64,000 bases of DNA from Peribacillus faecalis (GTDB lineage: Bacteria > Bacillota > Bacilli > Bacillales > DSM-1321): positions 32,464 to 96,463 of the forward strand of contig NZ_JACXSI010000003.1 of assembly GCF_014712675.1 (NCBI RefSeq), given 5' to 3'. Position numbers and translations under genes: made by a program. Each line of letters begins with the position of its first letter. The stretch's first letter is position 1. Below, in pieces: positions 34,717-43,254 of this stretch. Under the pieces are notes generated by a model, which saw only the letters and a program-made list of their open reading frames with translations, was not told the DNA's origin and searched no databases.

Positions 34717-35190
34717 TTATTTCAGCGCAGCGAAGTTTTGTTGACGAAGCGCTTCGTATATTAAGATAGCCGCCGCATTCGATAAGTTCAGTGAACGAAT
34801 ATTTTCGTTCATTGGTATGCGCAGACAAGTATCGATATTCTTTTCGATTACCTCTGGAGGCAATCCTTTCGTTTCGCGCCCGAACACAAAATAATAGTCT
34901 TGTTCAATATTGCTGTAGTCGAAGGATGAATGATATTTCTGACCGAATTTCGTAATATAGAAATACTGTCCGCCTTCAGTATACTTATAAAAATCGTCAA
35001 GAGAATCATGATAGACGATATTTACAAACTGCCAATAATCAAGACCGGCTCTTTTCAGCATTTTGTCGTCTGTTGAGAAACCTAATGGTCGAATTAAATG
35101 AAGCGTTGTATCTGTACCTGCGCAAGTTCTGGCGATGTTGCCCGTATTTGCAGGAATTTCTGGTTGGAATAGTACTACGTGTATTGCCAC
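34717..35190 (-). CDS. trmL: tRNA (cytidine/uridine-34-2'-O)-methyltransferase
   Basis: SPOUT-class enzyme that methylates the 2'-O of the wobble nucleotide in tRNA-Leu. The 157-residue length is typical. Motifs are QPEIPANTGNIARTCAG, FGRETKGLP and IPMNENIRSLNLSNAAAI, which form the trefoil-knot SAM site. The gene is often called cspR in older annotations. It stands alone with its own terminator. Confidence 0.95.
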   Translation of the reverse strand: MAIHVVLFQPEIPANTGNIARTCAGTDTTLHLIRPLGFSTDDKMLKRAGLDYWQFVNIVYHDSLDDFYKYTEGGQYFYITKFGQKYHSSFDYSNIEQDYYFVFGRETKGLPPEVIEKNIDTCLRIPMNENIRSLNLSNAAAILIYEALRQQNFAALK

Positions 35191-35240
35191 CTAATGTTCA
35201 CCTCTAACTTATTTTACCTTCATTGATTATATCATGGTTT

Positions 35241-35403
35241 TTCCAGTTTTTCTTCTTGTCTAACCTTTCACCTGCCATGCAAGGTCCTAAGCCCCCCACC
35301 CAAGAAACCAAAACCGAGTTTCCTGGCCGTTTCGTCTTAGTCCTGCCGCATGGCTCCTTTTCCAATGAAGCAATATCATGGAGCAGATTCATAAATGAAA
35401 AAG
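35241..35403 (-). repeat. Dispersed repeat R1, inverted copy f
   Basis: A full-length copy in the opposite orientation between the amidase and trmL genes. It keeps GGCAGGACTAAG, the AACTCGGTTTTGGTTTC hairpin block and GGCAGGTGAAAGGTTAGAC. A short open frame through it is not a gene. Confidence 0.85.
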
Positions 35404-35416
35404 GTAACGTTTTTTC

Positions 35417-36280
35417 TTATTCATCGTTCTCAATATGAAAAAATGTGTATTTCATCTGCGGCGTATACTTTGTTGAATCCTCATACGACCAGTATCTTTG
35501 CCGACTATCAAACGTATGGGCGTTCACTAGCGGCATATCGAAATAATCTTTGGCTGTGACGATGGTCGTATGATTCGTACGCCCATCTCCTTCAAAGTCA
35601 TAGCAAATCACATCGCCAAGCTCGAGCTGATCAGGCGATGAGACCTTCGTTGCTTTCGGTCCGCCTTTTGGACTCTGCAAAAGCAGCTTCAAGGCGTGCG
35701 CAACCGTCCAGCTGTAACTCCAGCTTTTTCCGCTATACCACCAGCCATTACCGCGATTCGGCTTCCCCCACATCGGAACTCCACCCGCATGCAGGCACTG
35801 GGAAATGAAGTTGGTGCAATCATCCTCGAAGGCATGATACGCCGGATTGTACTCTTGCCAATATCTCTCTGCATATTGTACAGCTTTCAGACGGTTATAC
35901 TCGTATTGCCTGAAATCCGGCGCTTCTTTTAATTGCAGCTCTTCCTGCACATCGGGATGTTGCGGCACCTGGATTTCCGTTTCGCTCAAGCACTCACCAT
36001 CTTCAAAAACAGCAATTCTTTTTTTGTTTTCTTCTTCTATATAGTAAAAGTCTTTTTGCTTTATAAAGTATTGCCAATGCGCCTCATATCTAATTATTTC
36101 TTGATTGCCCTGTACGCTGCGTTTGATATTCCTCGCATTTGCCTTTACATTCAAAATCTGCGCACCCCGTTCTTTCAAAAGACCGACTTTCAGTGCCGTA
36201 ACCGCATCATCTCGCTCTTCAAACTCTCTGACATACCGGTCGCACCTCTCCTGAAGATACTGCTCCAATCTTTTAGTCAC
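35417..36280 (-). CDS. Amidase-domain protein (Amidase_6 family)
   Basis: A 287-residue protein. The C-terminal half is a papain-like amidase_6 domain: catalytic Cys in DDCTNFISQCLHAGG, a tryptophan-rich segment (GNGWWYSGKSWSYSWTV), and His in GRTNHTTIV. The N-terminal half (about residues 1-130) is an uncharacterised charged region. No signal peptide is visible. The start is GTG at 36280 with AGGGAGGG; the longer frame lacks a ribosome site. Family members are linked to peptidoglycan or spore functions, but the substrate is unknown. Confidence 0.82.
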   Translation of the reverse strand: MTKRLEQYLQERCDRYVREFEERDDAVTALKVGLLKERGAQILNVKANARNIKRSVQGNQEIIRYEAHWQYFIKQKDFYYIEEENKKRIAVFEDGECLSETEIQVPQHPDVQEELQLKEAPDFRQYEYNRLKAVQYAERYWQEYNPAYHAFEDDCTNFISQCLHAGGVPMWGKPNRGNGWWYSGKSWSYSWTVAHALKLLLQSPKGGPKATKVSSPDQLELGDVICYDFEGDGRTNHTTIVTAKDYFDMPLVNAHTFDSRQRYWSYEDSTKYTPQMKYTFFHIENDE

Positions 36281-36379
36281 AGGCAGCCCTCCCTTATACA
36301 TGCCATTATATGAATGCGTTTTGGAAAAGATGATGCCATGTGATTTTGGCGCTATAACAATGGAGTGCACTCAATATCG

Positions 36380-36612
36380 TTTTTTCACGCTCTATCCTGC
36401 CAAGTGGAGCTCTATATTTTTACTCGCGCTCTATCTTTGCCGTGTGGCGCTCTATATTTTTTTCTCGCGCTCTATCTTTGCCGTGTGGCGCTCTATATTT
36501 TTTTCTCGCGCTCTATCTTTGCCGTGTGGCGCTCTATATTTTTTTCTCACGCTCTATTTTTGCCGTGTGGCGCTCTATATTTTTTTCTCGTGCTCTATTT
36601 TTGCTCTGCAGC
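36380..36612. repeat. Intergenic 41-bp tandem array (array 2)
   Basis: About five copies of a 41-bp unit made of a 20-base and a 21-base half (GCGCTCTATATTTTTTTCTC and GCGCTCTATCTTTGCCGTGT-G). The CGCTCTAT core recurs at 36448, 36468, 36489, 36509, 36530, 36550 and 36571. It lies upstream of the amidase gene. Open frames through it (repeated CRVALYIFF) have no ribosome site. Confidence 0.9.
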
Positions 36613-36629
36613 CATCAATATTAAGCTCA

Positions 36630-36767
36630 AACACTACAAAACTTCCATAAATTATGCTTCTTCCAGGCTATGCATGCTCATTTGGGTGGCTTTTCGGTCA
36701 ATTTTTGACCTTCTCGGCTTTATTTTCTATCTTTTATTTGAATTAAAAGCCGGTTTTAAAGTGCCAC
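36630..36767. repeat. Array-tail module, copy 1
   Basis: A block following array 2 (GGGTGGCTTTTCGGTCAATT to AAAAGCCGGTTTTAA) that is clearly similar to the block following array 3 at 36991-37123. Array plus tail therefore appears twice. Confidence 0.7.
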
Positions 36768-36804
36768 TCCGCCCTGTCTCTGCTCACGCGTAATCTCCCT
36801 GCCA

Positions 36805-36985
36805 ACCGACGACGCTATTTTCTTGGTGACCACGCTAATCTGATATCGAGAGCGCTATCCCCCATCTCGACGACGCTATATTTTTTCTCACCGCGCTATC
36901 TTCTTCCGCGACAACGCTATAATTTCTCTCACCGCGCTATCTTCTTCTCCGACGACGCTATTCTGCTCACGATGGCGCTATTTTT
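36805..36985. repeat. Intergenic 20/21-bp tandem array (array 3)
   Basis: CGCTAT/CGCTAA cores at 36813, 36833, 36853, 36874, 36894, 36915, 36935, 36956 and 36976. The steps are 20, 20, 21, 20, 21, 20, 21, 20, so most pairs give the same 41-bp double unit as array 2 although the sequence differs (GACGACGCTAT alternating with CACCGCGCTAT). Confidence 0.88.
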
Positions 36986-36990
36986 AACAG

Positions 36991-37123
36991 CAAACACTAT
37001 GAGTCTCACAAAGATCAGGATTCTCCATGCTCTAACCCGCAAATTTGGCTGGCTTTTTGGTCATTTTTCGGCTTTTACGGCTTCATTTTCCACCTTTTAT
37101 TGAACCAAAGGCCAGTTTTAACC
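36991..37123. repeat. Array-tail module, copy 2
   Basis: Matches the block after array 2: CAAACACTA at its start, GGCTGGCTTTTTGGTCATTT in the centre and AAGGCCAGTTTTAA at the end. It ends just before the queG terminator. Confidence 0.7.
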
Positions 37124-37143
37124 ACTCGTTTCACGGTGAAGCA

Positions 37144-37177
37144 TAAAAAAACCGCTAACGCCTAGGCGTTGCGGTTA
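37144..37177 (-). terminator. Terminator of queG
   Basis: AACCGC-AACGCCTAGGCGTT-GCGGTT stem followed by TTTTTTT on the minus strand. It overlaps the queG stop. Confidence 0.85.
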
Positions 37178-38298
37178 TTGATTAATGCACGTTCAATTTC
37201 AGTGAGGACAATTTCCTCGGCTTCCCTCTGCTGCGCTTGCTCCAACGCATCTTTGGCAGCAGGGCTTGCAATCTGGCCGATTGACCAGGCTGCGGTCGCC
37301 CTTATGTCTGCACGCGGATCTTTTTTTAGCACTTCAACTAAGTCCTCTAAAGTTTCTTCCTCTTTAAAATGACCGAGAGCAATAATAGCATTGCGCTGAA
37401 TCGGCTTTTTGCCTCTCCAGGAGCCGGAGACGTGCCCAAACTTCTCCTTGAACTCACGATTGCTCATTTTCAAAATCGGCGTCAGTAAAGGCTTAGCCGT
37501 TTCAGCCTCAGTCTCCATTTCCTCGTGGAAGTGAGAATCAATCCCTTTATTTTTAGGACAGATTGTTTGGCAACTATCGCATCCATACAGCCGGTTGCCG
37601 ATTTTTTTACGATATTGCTCCGGTATGACATCTTTCGTTTGCGTCAAATAGGCGATACAGATTTTCGCATTAATTTGTCCACCGTCCACCAATGCGCCTG
37701 TAGGACAAACATCTAAACATTTGCGGCAGCTGCCGCATTGATCTTCCACCGGCTGGTCCGGCTCAAGCGGCAAGTTCGTAATCATCTCTCCCAAATACAC
37801 GTACGACCCAAACTCCGGCGTGATAATGCTGCAGTTTTTCGCACTCCAGCCAATTCCTGCTCTTTCAGCAACAGCGCGATCGGATAGCTCGCCTGTATCA
37901 ACCATTGATTTCGTACGAGCGTCCGGCACCCGCTCTAATATATAGTCCTCAAGCATTTGCAGCTTTTGTTTAACGAGTACATGATAATCGACACCCCATG
38001 AAGCTCGGCAGAAGATACCGCGCCGCTCACCCTTTTTCCCTTGTACATGCTCAGTCAGCTTAGATGGATAAGCAAGCGCAATTGCGATGATTGATTGCGG
38101 TCTCTCCAATAGCAATGCAGGGTTTGTCCGTTTATCCAAATCAGGCTCCTCAAAGCCGGATTGAAACCCTAATTCCTGCTGGCGAATAAGCCTGCTTTTC
38201 AATTCTGTGAACGGGTCTGCTGAGGCGAAGCCGATTTTATCAATGCCGATTTCTTTACTGTAGGAGATGATATCTTGCTTTAACTGTTGATAGTTCAT
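37162..38298 (-). CDS. queG: Epoxyqueuosine reductase
   Basis: Last step of queuosine synthesis: a cobalamin- and iron-sulfur-dependent reduction of epoxyqueuosine in the anticodon of tRNA. The 378-residue protein has the catalytic Asp region (SMVDTGELSDRAVAERAGIGW), two [4Fe-4S] motifs (CGSCRKCLDVCPTG and CDSCQTICPKN) and C-terminal HEAT-like repeats (ADIRATAAWSIGQIAS) that hold tRNA, as in Bacillus QueG. Other que genes are not nearby. GGAGGA precedes the ATG. Confidence 0.95.
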   Translation of the reverse strand: MNYQQLKQDIISYSKEIGIDKIGFASADPFTELKSRLIRQQELGFQSGFEEPDLDKRTNPALLLERPQSIIAIALAYPSKLTEHVQGKKGERRGIFCRASWGVDYHVLVKQKLQMLEDYILERVPDARTKSMVDTGELSDRAVAERAGIGWSAKNCSIITPEFGSYVYLGEMITNLPLEPDQPVEDQCGSCRKCLDVCPTGALVDGGQINAKICIAYLTQTKDVIPEQYRKKIGNRLYGCDSCQTICPKNKGIDSHFHEEMETEAETAKPLLTPILKMSNREFKEKFGHVSGSWRGKKPIQRNAIIALGHFKEEETLEDLVEVLKKDPRADIRATAAWSIGQIASPAAKDALEQAQQREAEEIVLTEIERALINNRNA

Positions 38299-38361
38299 GC
38301 TTCTTCCTCCTTTCCGGTTTATGATTTATGGTAAGATATAAAAAAATGCAAGGAGTACCAA

Positions 38362-39027
38362 ATGAACATTTCAATCAATTCATCTATTAAAAGTAAAATC
38401 CCTTCATTTAAGATCGGATGTATTATTTATAAAGATATAACTGTCGGAGATTCACCGCAAATGCTGCGAGGACGGCTTCAATTTTTTCAAGAGTTACTGT
38501 TTATGGACATTAACGAAAAGGAACTGTCCGATTTCCCTGGCATTAAGGAATGGCGTACCGTCTTTAAGCTTGCAGGAACGGATCCATCGCGCTACCGTCA
38601 TTCAGCCGAGTCATTGTACCGACGCATTAAGAAGCAAAACTATCTTTCAACTGTCAATTCCGCAATTGATTTGAACAACTTCTTTTCTTTGCAATATCAG
38701 AGCCCGTTCGGCATTTATGACTTAAACCAAATCGATGGCGATATCACGTTTACTATCGGAACTGAAGAAGATACATATTTCGGTCTCAATGAACGAAATA
38801 ATACGATGAAAGACATCATTATATCACAAGATCGTCAAGGCCCTTTCGGAAGCCCTTATATCGATTCGAATCGAACAATGGTGACTTCATCGACAAACAG
38901 GGCTATCCAATTCATCTATTTAAGACCTTCTTTATCATTCAATGAGTCCGAAAAACTGACTTCATCTGTTATGAATTCGTTTATTAGCATACATGGCGGC
39001 GAGGCGCATTTCAAGATTTATCAATAG
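38362..39027 (+). CDS. B3/4 (tRNA-binding-like) domain protein
   Basis: A 221-residue protein matching the stand-alone B3/B4 domain also found in phenylalanyl-tRNA synthetase beta subunits. The central signature is KLAGTDPSRYRHSAESLYRR followed by NSAIDLNNFFSLQYQSPFGIYDL. Stand-alone copies may act in trans on mischarged tRNA or amino acids, but this is not shown for this subgroup. AAGGAG precedes the ATG. It is divergent from queG with 63 bases between the starts. Confidence 0.85.
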   Translation: MNISINSSIKSKIPSFKIGCIIYKDITVGDSPQMLRGRLQFFQELLFMDINEKELSDFPGIKEWRTVFKLAGTDPSRYRHSAESLYRRIKKQNYLSTVNSAIDLNNFFSLQYQSPFGIYDLNQIDGDITFTIGTEEDTYFGLNERNNTMKDIIISQDRQGPFGSPYIDSNRTMVTSSTNRAIQFIYLRPSLSFNESEKLTSSVMNSFISIHGGEAHFKIYQ

Positions 39028-39046
39028 CAACAGTAGATCAAGACAA

Positions 39047-39094
39047 TAAAAAAACGCAATACCTCGTTCTCTTTTCGTAACGAAATACTGCGTT
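39047..39094 (-). terminator. Terminator of the tRNA-Gly gene
   Basis: AACGCAGTATTTCGTTAC pairs with GAACGAGGTATTGCGTT, followed by TTTTTTT on the minus strand. Confidence 0.75.
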
Positions 39095-39110
39095 AGTACC
39101 TATTTTATGG

Positions 39111-39181
39111 AGCGGGTGATGAGAATCGAACTCACGACATCAGCTTGGAAGGCTGAGGTTTTACCATTAAACTACACCCGC
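39111..39181 (-). tRNA. tRNA-Gly (TCC)
   Basis: A 71-nt cloverleaf starting GCGGGTGTAGTTTAATGG. The anticodon stem-loop CAGCC-TTCCAAG-CTG gives TCC, the T loop is GTTCGATTC, and CCA is not encoded. It stands alone. Confidence 0.93.
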
Positions 39182-39417
39182 ATGTCGAACATTGTCGAAT
39201 AATTTGTCGAATCATGTAACCTGATTCACAAAAATTATTATATCTCTTCTATTTCCTCGATGCAAGCTTTTTTGTGAAATTCCTAATAAAAAATACATAT
39301 TTTATTCACATTTAACATTTATCATTAAAGGATAAACACCCAATTTTATGTTTGATATTTCTGAATTTTACATTAGTCTACGCTCACTCGCATAAAGTGC
39401 ATTTAAACACAGCCACG
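39182..39417. other. AT-rich intergenic region
   Basis: Upstream of tRNA-Gly; it should hold its promoter. GTCGAA-type short repeats occur at 39184-39212. No gene is seen. Confidence 0.4.
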
Positions 39418-39455
39418 AAAAAAAGATTCTCGTTCTAAAACAAGAATCTTTTTTC
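39418..39455 (-). terminator. Terminator of the glycerate kinase operon
   Basis: AAAAAAGATTCT/AGAATCTTTTTT stem, symmetric, directly after the kinase stop. Confidence 0.9.
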
Positions 39456-39469
39456 TTAAATAACAGAGT

Positions 39470-40594
39470 CTACATTTTAACAAGCCTCATTACATTTTCA
39501 GCCGTTTTCTCCAAATTAACCGGACCTTGTTTCAAAGCAGCCTCTAAAGATATGACCCCTTGTATAATGCCGAACACAGCGTCAATTTTTTCATAAAGCA
39601 CATCAATGTCTTCACCGACCCTACCAGCAAAAGCAATGACCGGCTTATTATATTTTTTTGCAACAGTTGCCACACCATAAGGCGTTTTACCGAATTGCGT
39701 CTGAAAATCAATGCTACCTTCACCTGTCCAAACCATATCACCATTTTTGACGATTTCCTCTAAACGAGTATATTCAATGACTAAATCAATGCCTCGTTTC
39801 AGCGTCCCATTTAAGAACACGAGCAGACCAGCTCCTAATCCTCCTGCTGCTCCTGCGCCGGGCGCATTAATGACATCCTTGCCTAGCTGTTTATATATAA
39901 TTCCCGCATAATGTTTTAAGTTAGCATCCAATCTTTGCACCATTTCTGCTGTTGCTCCCTTTTGCGGTCCAAACACGTGCGAAGCACCTTTCTCGCCGCA
40001 CAAAGGATTATTCACGTCACAGGCTACTTCAACAACAACATTTTTTATACGGGGGTCAAATTCCGTTAAATCAATCATATGCAGCTTATTAAGCTCACCT
40101 CCGCCAAAACAAAGCTCCTTACCATCCTGGTCCAAAAGCTTGCCGCCAAGCGCCTGCACCACGCCTGCACCTCCATCATTTGTTGCGCTCCCGCCAATGC
40201 CGATCAATAATTTTTCGACACCGTAATCTAGACAAGCTTTAATAAGTTGTCCTGTCCCGTACGTCGTTGTGATTAGAGGATTTCGCTGCTCGCTCGGCAC
40301 TAAATGAATGCCGCTTGCGCTCGACATTTCGATAATTCCTGTTTTGCCATCACCAAGAATACCGTACTGAGCCATAACCGGATTTCCTAAAGGACCGGTT
40401 ACTTGCAGTGAACGAATTTCCCCTCCGGTTGCATCGACAAGCGATTGCATCGTCCCCTCGCCGCCATCAGCCATCGGTACATGTACGCAAGTTGCGTCAG
40501 GGGCCGCTTTCTTAATGCCTTTTTCCATCGCCTCGCAGGCTTCTTTTGACGCCATGCTCTCTTTAAATGAATCCGGTGCCAACACAATTTTCAC
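39470..40594 (-). CDS. Glycerate kinase (GK2/GarK-like)
   Basis: Phosphorylates glycerate for entry into lower glycolysis. The ~374-residue protein opens KIVLAPDSFKESMASKEAC and contains MADGGEGTM, GGSATNDGGAG and GPQKGAT, all signatures of the GarK/GlxK family. AAGGG lies nine bases before the GTG at 40594. The ATG at 40600 is only three bases from that site, so GTG is preferred. The GntP permease gene sits 20 bases upstream in the same operon and presumably imports the substrate. Confidence 0.92.
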   Translation of the reverse strand: MKIVLAPDSFKESMASKEACEAMEKGIKKAAPDATCVHVPMADGGEGTMQSLVDATGGEIRSLQVTGPLGNPVMAQYGILGDGKTGIIEMSSASGIHLVPSEQRNPLITTTYGTGQLIKACLDYGVEKLLIGIGGSATNDGGAGVVQALGGKLLDQDGKELCFGGGELNKLHMIDLTEFDPRIKNVVVEVACDVNNPLCGEKGASHVFGPQKGATAEMVQRLDANLKHYAGIIYKQLGKDVINAPGAGAAGGLGAGLLVFLNGTLKRGIDLVIEYTRLEEIVKNGDMVWTGEGSIDFQTQFGKTPYGVATVAKKYNKPVIAFAGRVGEDIDVLYEKIDAVFGIIQGVISLEAALKQGPVNLEKTAENVMRLVKM

Positions 40595-40614
40595 TTCCAT
40601 ACACCCTTTCTTTT

Positions 40615-41907
40615 TTAAAATAAAAATCCGTATAGAACTGTTGCCACGATTGTCATACTCAGACCGATAATCGTTTCATACGGAATCAGCCCCATTCGGT
40701 TTTGTATATTCATTTTTACTGACTCAGCTGTTACATGAAAAAAGTTTCCGTGCGGCAGATGATCGAGAACTGTAGCACCTGTATGTACCATGACCGCTGC
40801 GCTGATCGGCGCCACACCCATTGCTAAAATCGCCTCACCAAATGTACCTGCTGCAACAATTGAGCCTGTCGAAGTTGATGCAGTAGCGGCTCCCATTAAG
40901 ATTCCGGCAATCGGAGCTAAAAATGTACCGGAAATACCGGTCGCTTCGATGCCGGAAACAATCACTCCGCTTAAATCGGATTGCGAAATGATACCGGCAA
41001 TCGCTCCTGCACCGATTAAAAGAATTGCAACTCCAGTCATTTTGTTCAATCCTGAAGCCGTATAGTCAATTATTTTTCTTGCCTTTCCCATCGCAATCAA
41101 ACCTAAAATACCGGCCAAGGGCAAAATAATCATTGAATCAATTTGAAAGGATGCTAGTGCCTCTATATTTAATATATTGCCTATTGGGCTAATTCCCAAA
41201 AGAATAATTGCAACTACTGGAGCAACCATCGCTGTCAGAAAGCTTGGCTTTTCCGTTTCTGAACTTTCCAAGCTCAAATCTGCCTCCGCTATTTCCTCTC
41301 CTTTCCCTTTAATCAGCCTGGCAACAATAAGTGTCGTCAATAAACCCGCTATTGCAGGGATGAATCCATATACCATAACAGACGCTAAATCTACATTGAA
41401 CCCTTTTGCCACTGCAATCGTATTCGGGTTGGGAGAAATGATATTGCCGGCCTTCCCGCCTCCGATCATTGATAAGAGAATCGCCATTTTATGAATGCCT
41501 GCTCTTTTTGCTACCGATAAAGCAATTGGTGCTACAATAATAATCGACACCGTCACAAATACACCGACTGCCGTTATGATCATCGCGGCGAGCGTAATTG
41601 CCAATATCGCTTTTTTCTCCCCCAGTTTTATTACAATTGTTTCCGCTATTTTTTCTGCTGCCCCCGATTCTATTAATATGCCCGCTAAAACTCCCGCTGC
41701 TAATACGCGGACAACAGCCGGCATCACACTATTTGTACCCGCAATAATTATACTTACTGTATCCTCGATATTTGCCCCGCCAAGCAATCCGCCAACGAGC
41801 GCTCCCGCGAACAGCGCATAGACAGGATTAAGTTTTTTAAAAATCAAGAAGATGGCCAGAGCCAGACCTGCCAAAGCCCCTACCCAATGCAAAACGATTG
41901 GTTCCAT
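40615..41907 (-). CDS. GntP-family gluconate/glycerate permease
   Basis: A 430-residue polytopic transporter of the GntP (gluconate:H+ symporter) family, with about twelve hydrophobic segments and the motif GGGKAGNIISPNPNTIAVAKGF typical of the family. Pairing with glycerate kinase suggests that glycerate or a sugar acid is the substrate; this is inferred. GGGAGGA precedes the ATG. No regulator gene is adjacent. Confidence 0.85.
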   Translation of the reverse strand: MEPIVLHWVGALAGLALAIFLIFKKLNPVYALFAGALVGGLLGGANIEDTVSIIIAGTNSVMPAVVRVLAAGVLAGILIESGAAEKIAETIVIKLGEKKAILAITLAAMIITAVGVFVTVSIIIVAPIALSVAKRAGIHKMAILLSMIGGGKAGNIISPNPNTIAVAKGFNVDLASVMVYGFIPAIAGLLTTLIVARLIKGKGEEIAEADLSLESSETEKPSFLTAMVAPVVAIILLGISPIGNILNIEALASFQIDSMIILPLAGILGLIAMGKARKIIDYTASGLNKMTGVAILLIGAGAIAGIISQSDLSGVIVSGIEATGISGTFLAPIAGILMGAATASTSTGSIVAAGTFGEAILAMGVAPISAAVMVHTGATVLDHLPHGNFFHVTAESVKMNIQNRMGLIPYETIIGLSMTIVATVLYGFLF

Positions 41908-42052
41908 TTATATTCCTCCCAGCTGTCCATAAATTTTCCTTTACTTTAAAAATGGACATAACAGCAAAGATTTATGTGTTTGAATAATAACAGTTTGCTC
42001 GTGGAAAGATTTCGTTAAGCGATAATCACAGAAAATGAGGAGCTTTAAAAAT

Positions 42053-42733
42053 ATGAAAGACAACTTGAAAAGATGGTACGTATTAACTGCCGACTCCTTA
42101 TTGATGGGGATGATTTTGGCTTTGGTCGGCGGTTTTCTTGATGCCTATACATATGTTACAAGGGATGGTGTATTTGCGACGGCTCAAACCGGCAATACCG
42201 TTTTATTCGCGGTCAGAGCAGCCAGTCCGGAGTTTAATGGAGCTATTCAAAATGTGCCTCCATTTATCTCATTTGTCGCAGGGGTATTAGTTGCCGCTCA
42301 CATGAAGGAACGTCTTGATAAGCATCGCCGCGCGGTTCTATTCGTGGAGTGCGTTATATTGTTCATCGTCGGCTTTTTGCCTCCCAGCTTCCCTAATATG
42401 CCTGTCACAATGACGATTGCATTCGTCTCGTCGCTGCAAATCGCCACCTTTAATAAGCTGGGGAATTGGAGCTATAACTCGACCATTACAACCGGCAATC
42501 TTAGAACGGCAGCTCAAGCTTCATACGGCGCTTTTGCTAATAAAGATCCTAAGGAGAAAAAGAAATTTTGGGGCTTCTTCTTTATTATCGTATCTTTCAT
42601 ATCAGGAGCCTTAATAGGAACACTCGCGAGTCACTACTTCAATGTACACGCCATTTGGGTTGTAGCGGGTATGCTTCTTCTTACCGTTATCCTTTATGTT
42701 AAAAGCCATAAATATATTGAGCCGCAAAAATAG
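42053..42733 (+). CDS. YoaK/DUF1275-family membrane protein
   Basis: A 226-residue protein with about six membrane helices and the family features GGFLDAYTYV near the N-terminus, TAQTGNTVLFA, and LGNWSYNSTITTGNLR. Function is unknown. The ATG at 42053 follows AGGAG by ten bases; the ATG at 42035 overlaps that site. It is divergent from the permease operon. Confidence 0.85.
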   Translation: MKDNLKRWYVLTADSLLMGMILALVGGFLDAYTYVTRDGVFATAQTGNTVLFAVRAASPEFNGAIQNVPPFISFVAGVLVAAHMKERLDKHRRAVLFVECVILFIVGFLPPSFPNMPVTMTIAFVSSLQIATFNKLGNWSYNSTITTGNLRTAAQASYGAFANKDPKEKKKFWGFFFIIVSFISGALIGTLASHYFNVHAIWVVAGMLLLTVILYVKSHKYIEPQK

Positions 42734-42768
42734 CGAACAGTGCTCTTGACTGCTCGTTATTTTCTTCA

Positions 42769-42802
42769 AAAAAAAAAGATCTCACCATAAGTGAAATCTT
42801 TC
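42769..42802 (-). terminator. Terminator after the GGCT-like gene
   Basis: GAAAGATTTCACTT/GGTGAGATCTTTTTTT hairpin on the minus strand. It may also terminate the convergent YoaK-like gene. Confidence 0.75.
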
Positions 42803-42807
42803 AACCA

Positions 42808-43254
42808 TCATGCTTCCTGCGTTAATTCATTCAGCATGTATGCTTTCCAATCGCCGTGCGGGATGTAAACCGCCTTGCTGTCGAAAAGCTGATCATTTTC
42901 TTTATTATAGAAATAGACAAAGCATTGTTCCTTTTCGTTCGTCTGAAGATTTTCCACCTCAAGAATGACTTTATGGTATTCATTCTCAGGATTTTGCTCA
43001 CTGATGAATCCTTCCATTTCATCCATCGCTCGCATGGTCTCTTCATAGCACGATTCATTTATCGTCATAATTTCTCCGAACACCGTTTCTTTACCAAAAG
43101 TGATTGCAGGATAACCTTTATGCGGCAAATGATATAATTTCATATTCTCAAGCTTGGCATCTTTTTTCTCGATGACTTTGCCGTCCAAATATTTATTATA
43201 GTTAAAGAACCCTTCTCTCAAACTTCCATAAACAAAAAAATTGATGCGTTTCAT
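42808..43254 (-). CDS. Gamma-glutamylcyclotransferase-like (AIG2) protein
   Basis: A 148-residue AIG2/GGCT-fold protein with the nucleotide-like loop VYGSLREGFFN and the catalytic-type glutamate in MDEMEGF. Enzymes of this fold release 5-oxoproline from gamma-glutamyl amines or dipeptides. It overlaps the pcp stop by one base, so it is translationally coupled to a pyroglutamyl peptidase. A shared role in pyroglutamate or gamma-glutamyl metabolism is plausible but inferred. Confidence 0.85.
   Translation of the reverse strand: MKRINFFVYGSLREGFFNYNKYLDGKVIEKKDAKLENMKLYHLPHKGYPAITFGKETVFGEIMTINESCYEETMRAMDEMEGFISEQNPENEYHKVILEVENLQTNEKEQCFVYFYNKENDQLFDSKAVYIPHGDWKAYMLNELTQEA

Noticed and set aside
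35204-35392. 62-codon ORF before the trmL gene
   Set aside because: Translation of inverted R1 copy f.
36300-36793. Three overlapping plus-strand ORFs with repeated CRVALYIFF
   Set aside because: Translations of array 2; no ribosome site and mutually overlapping frames.
36380-36985. CRISPR array
   Set aside because: Units of 20-21 bp are contiguous and degenerate, with no repeat-spacer alternation and no cas genes.
40790-41821. Several 90-108-codon plus-strand ORFs
   Set aside because: Antisense to the GntP permease; Ala/Thr/Pro-rich shadows typical of codons for hydrophobic helices.
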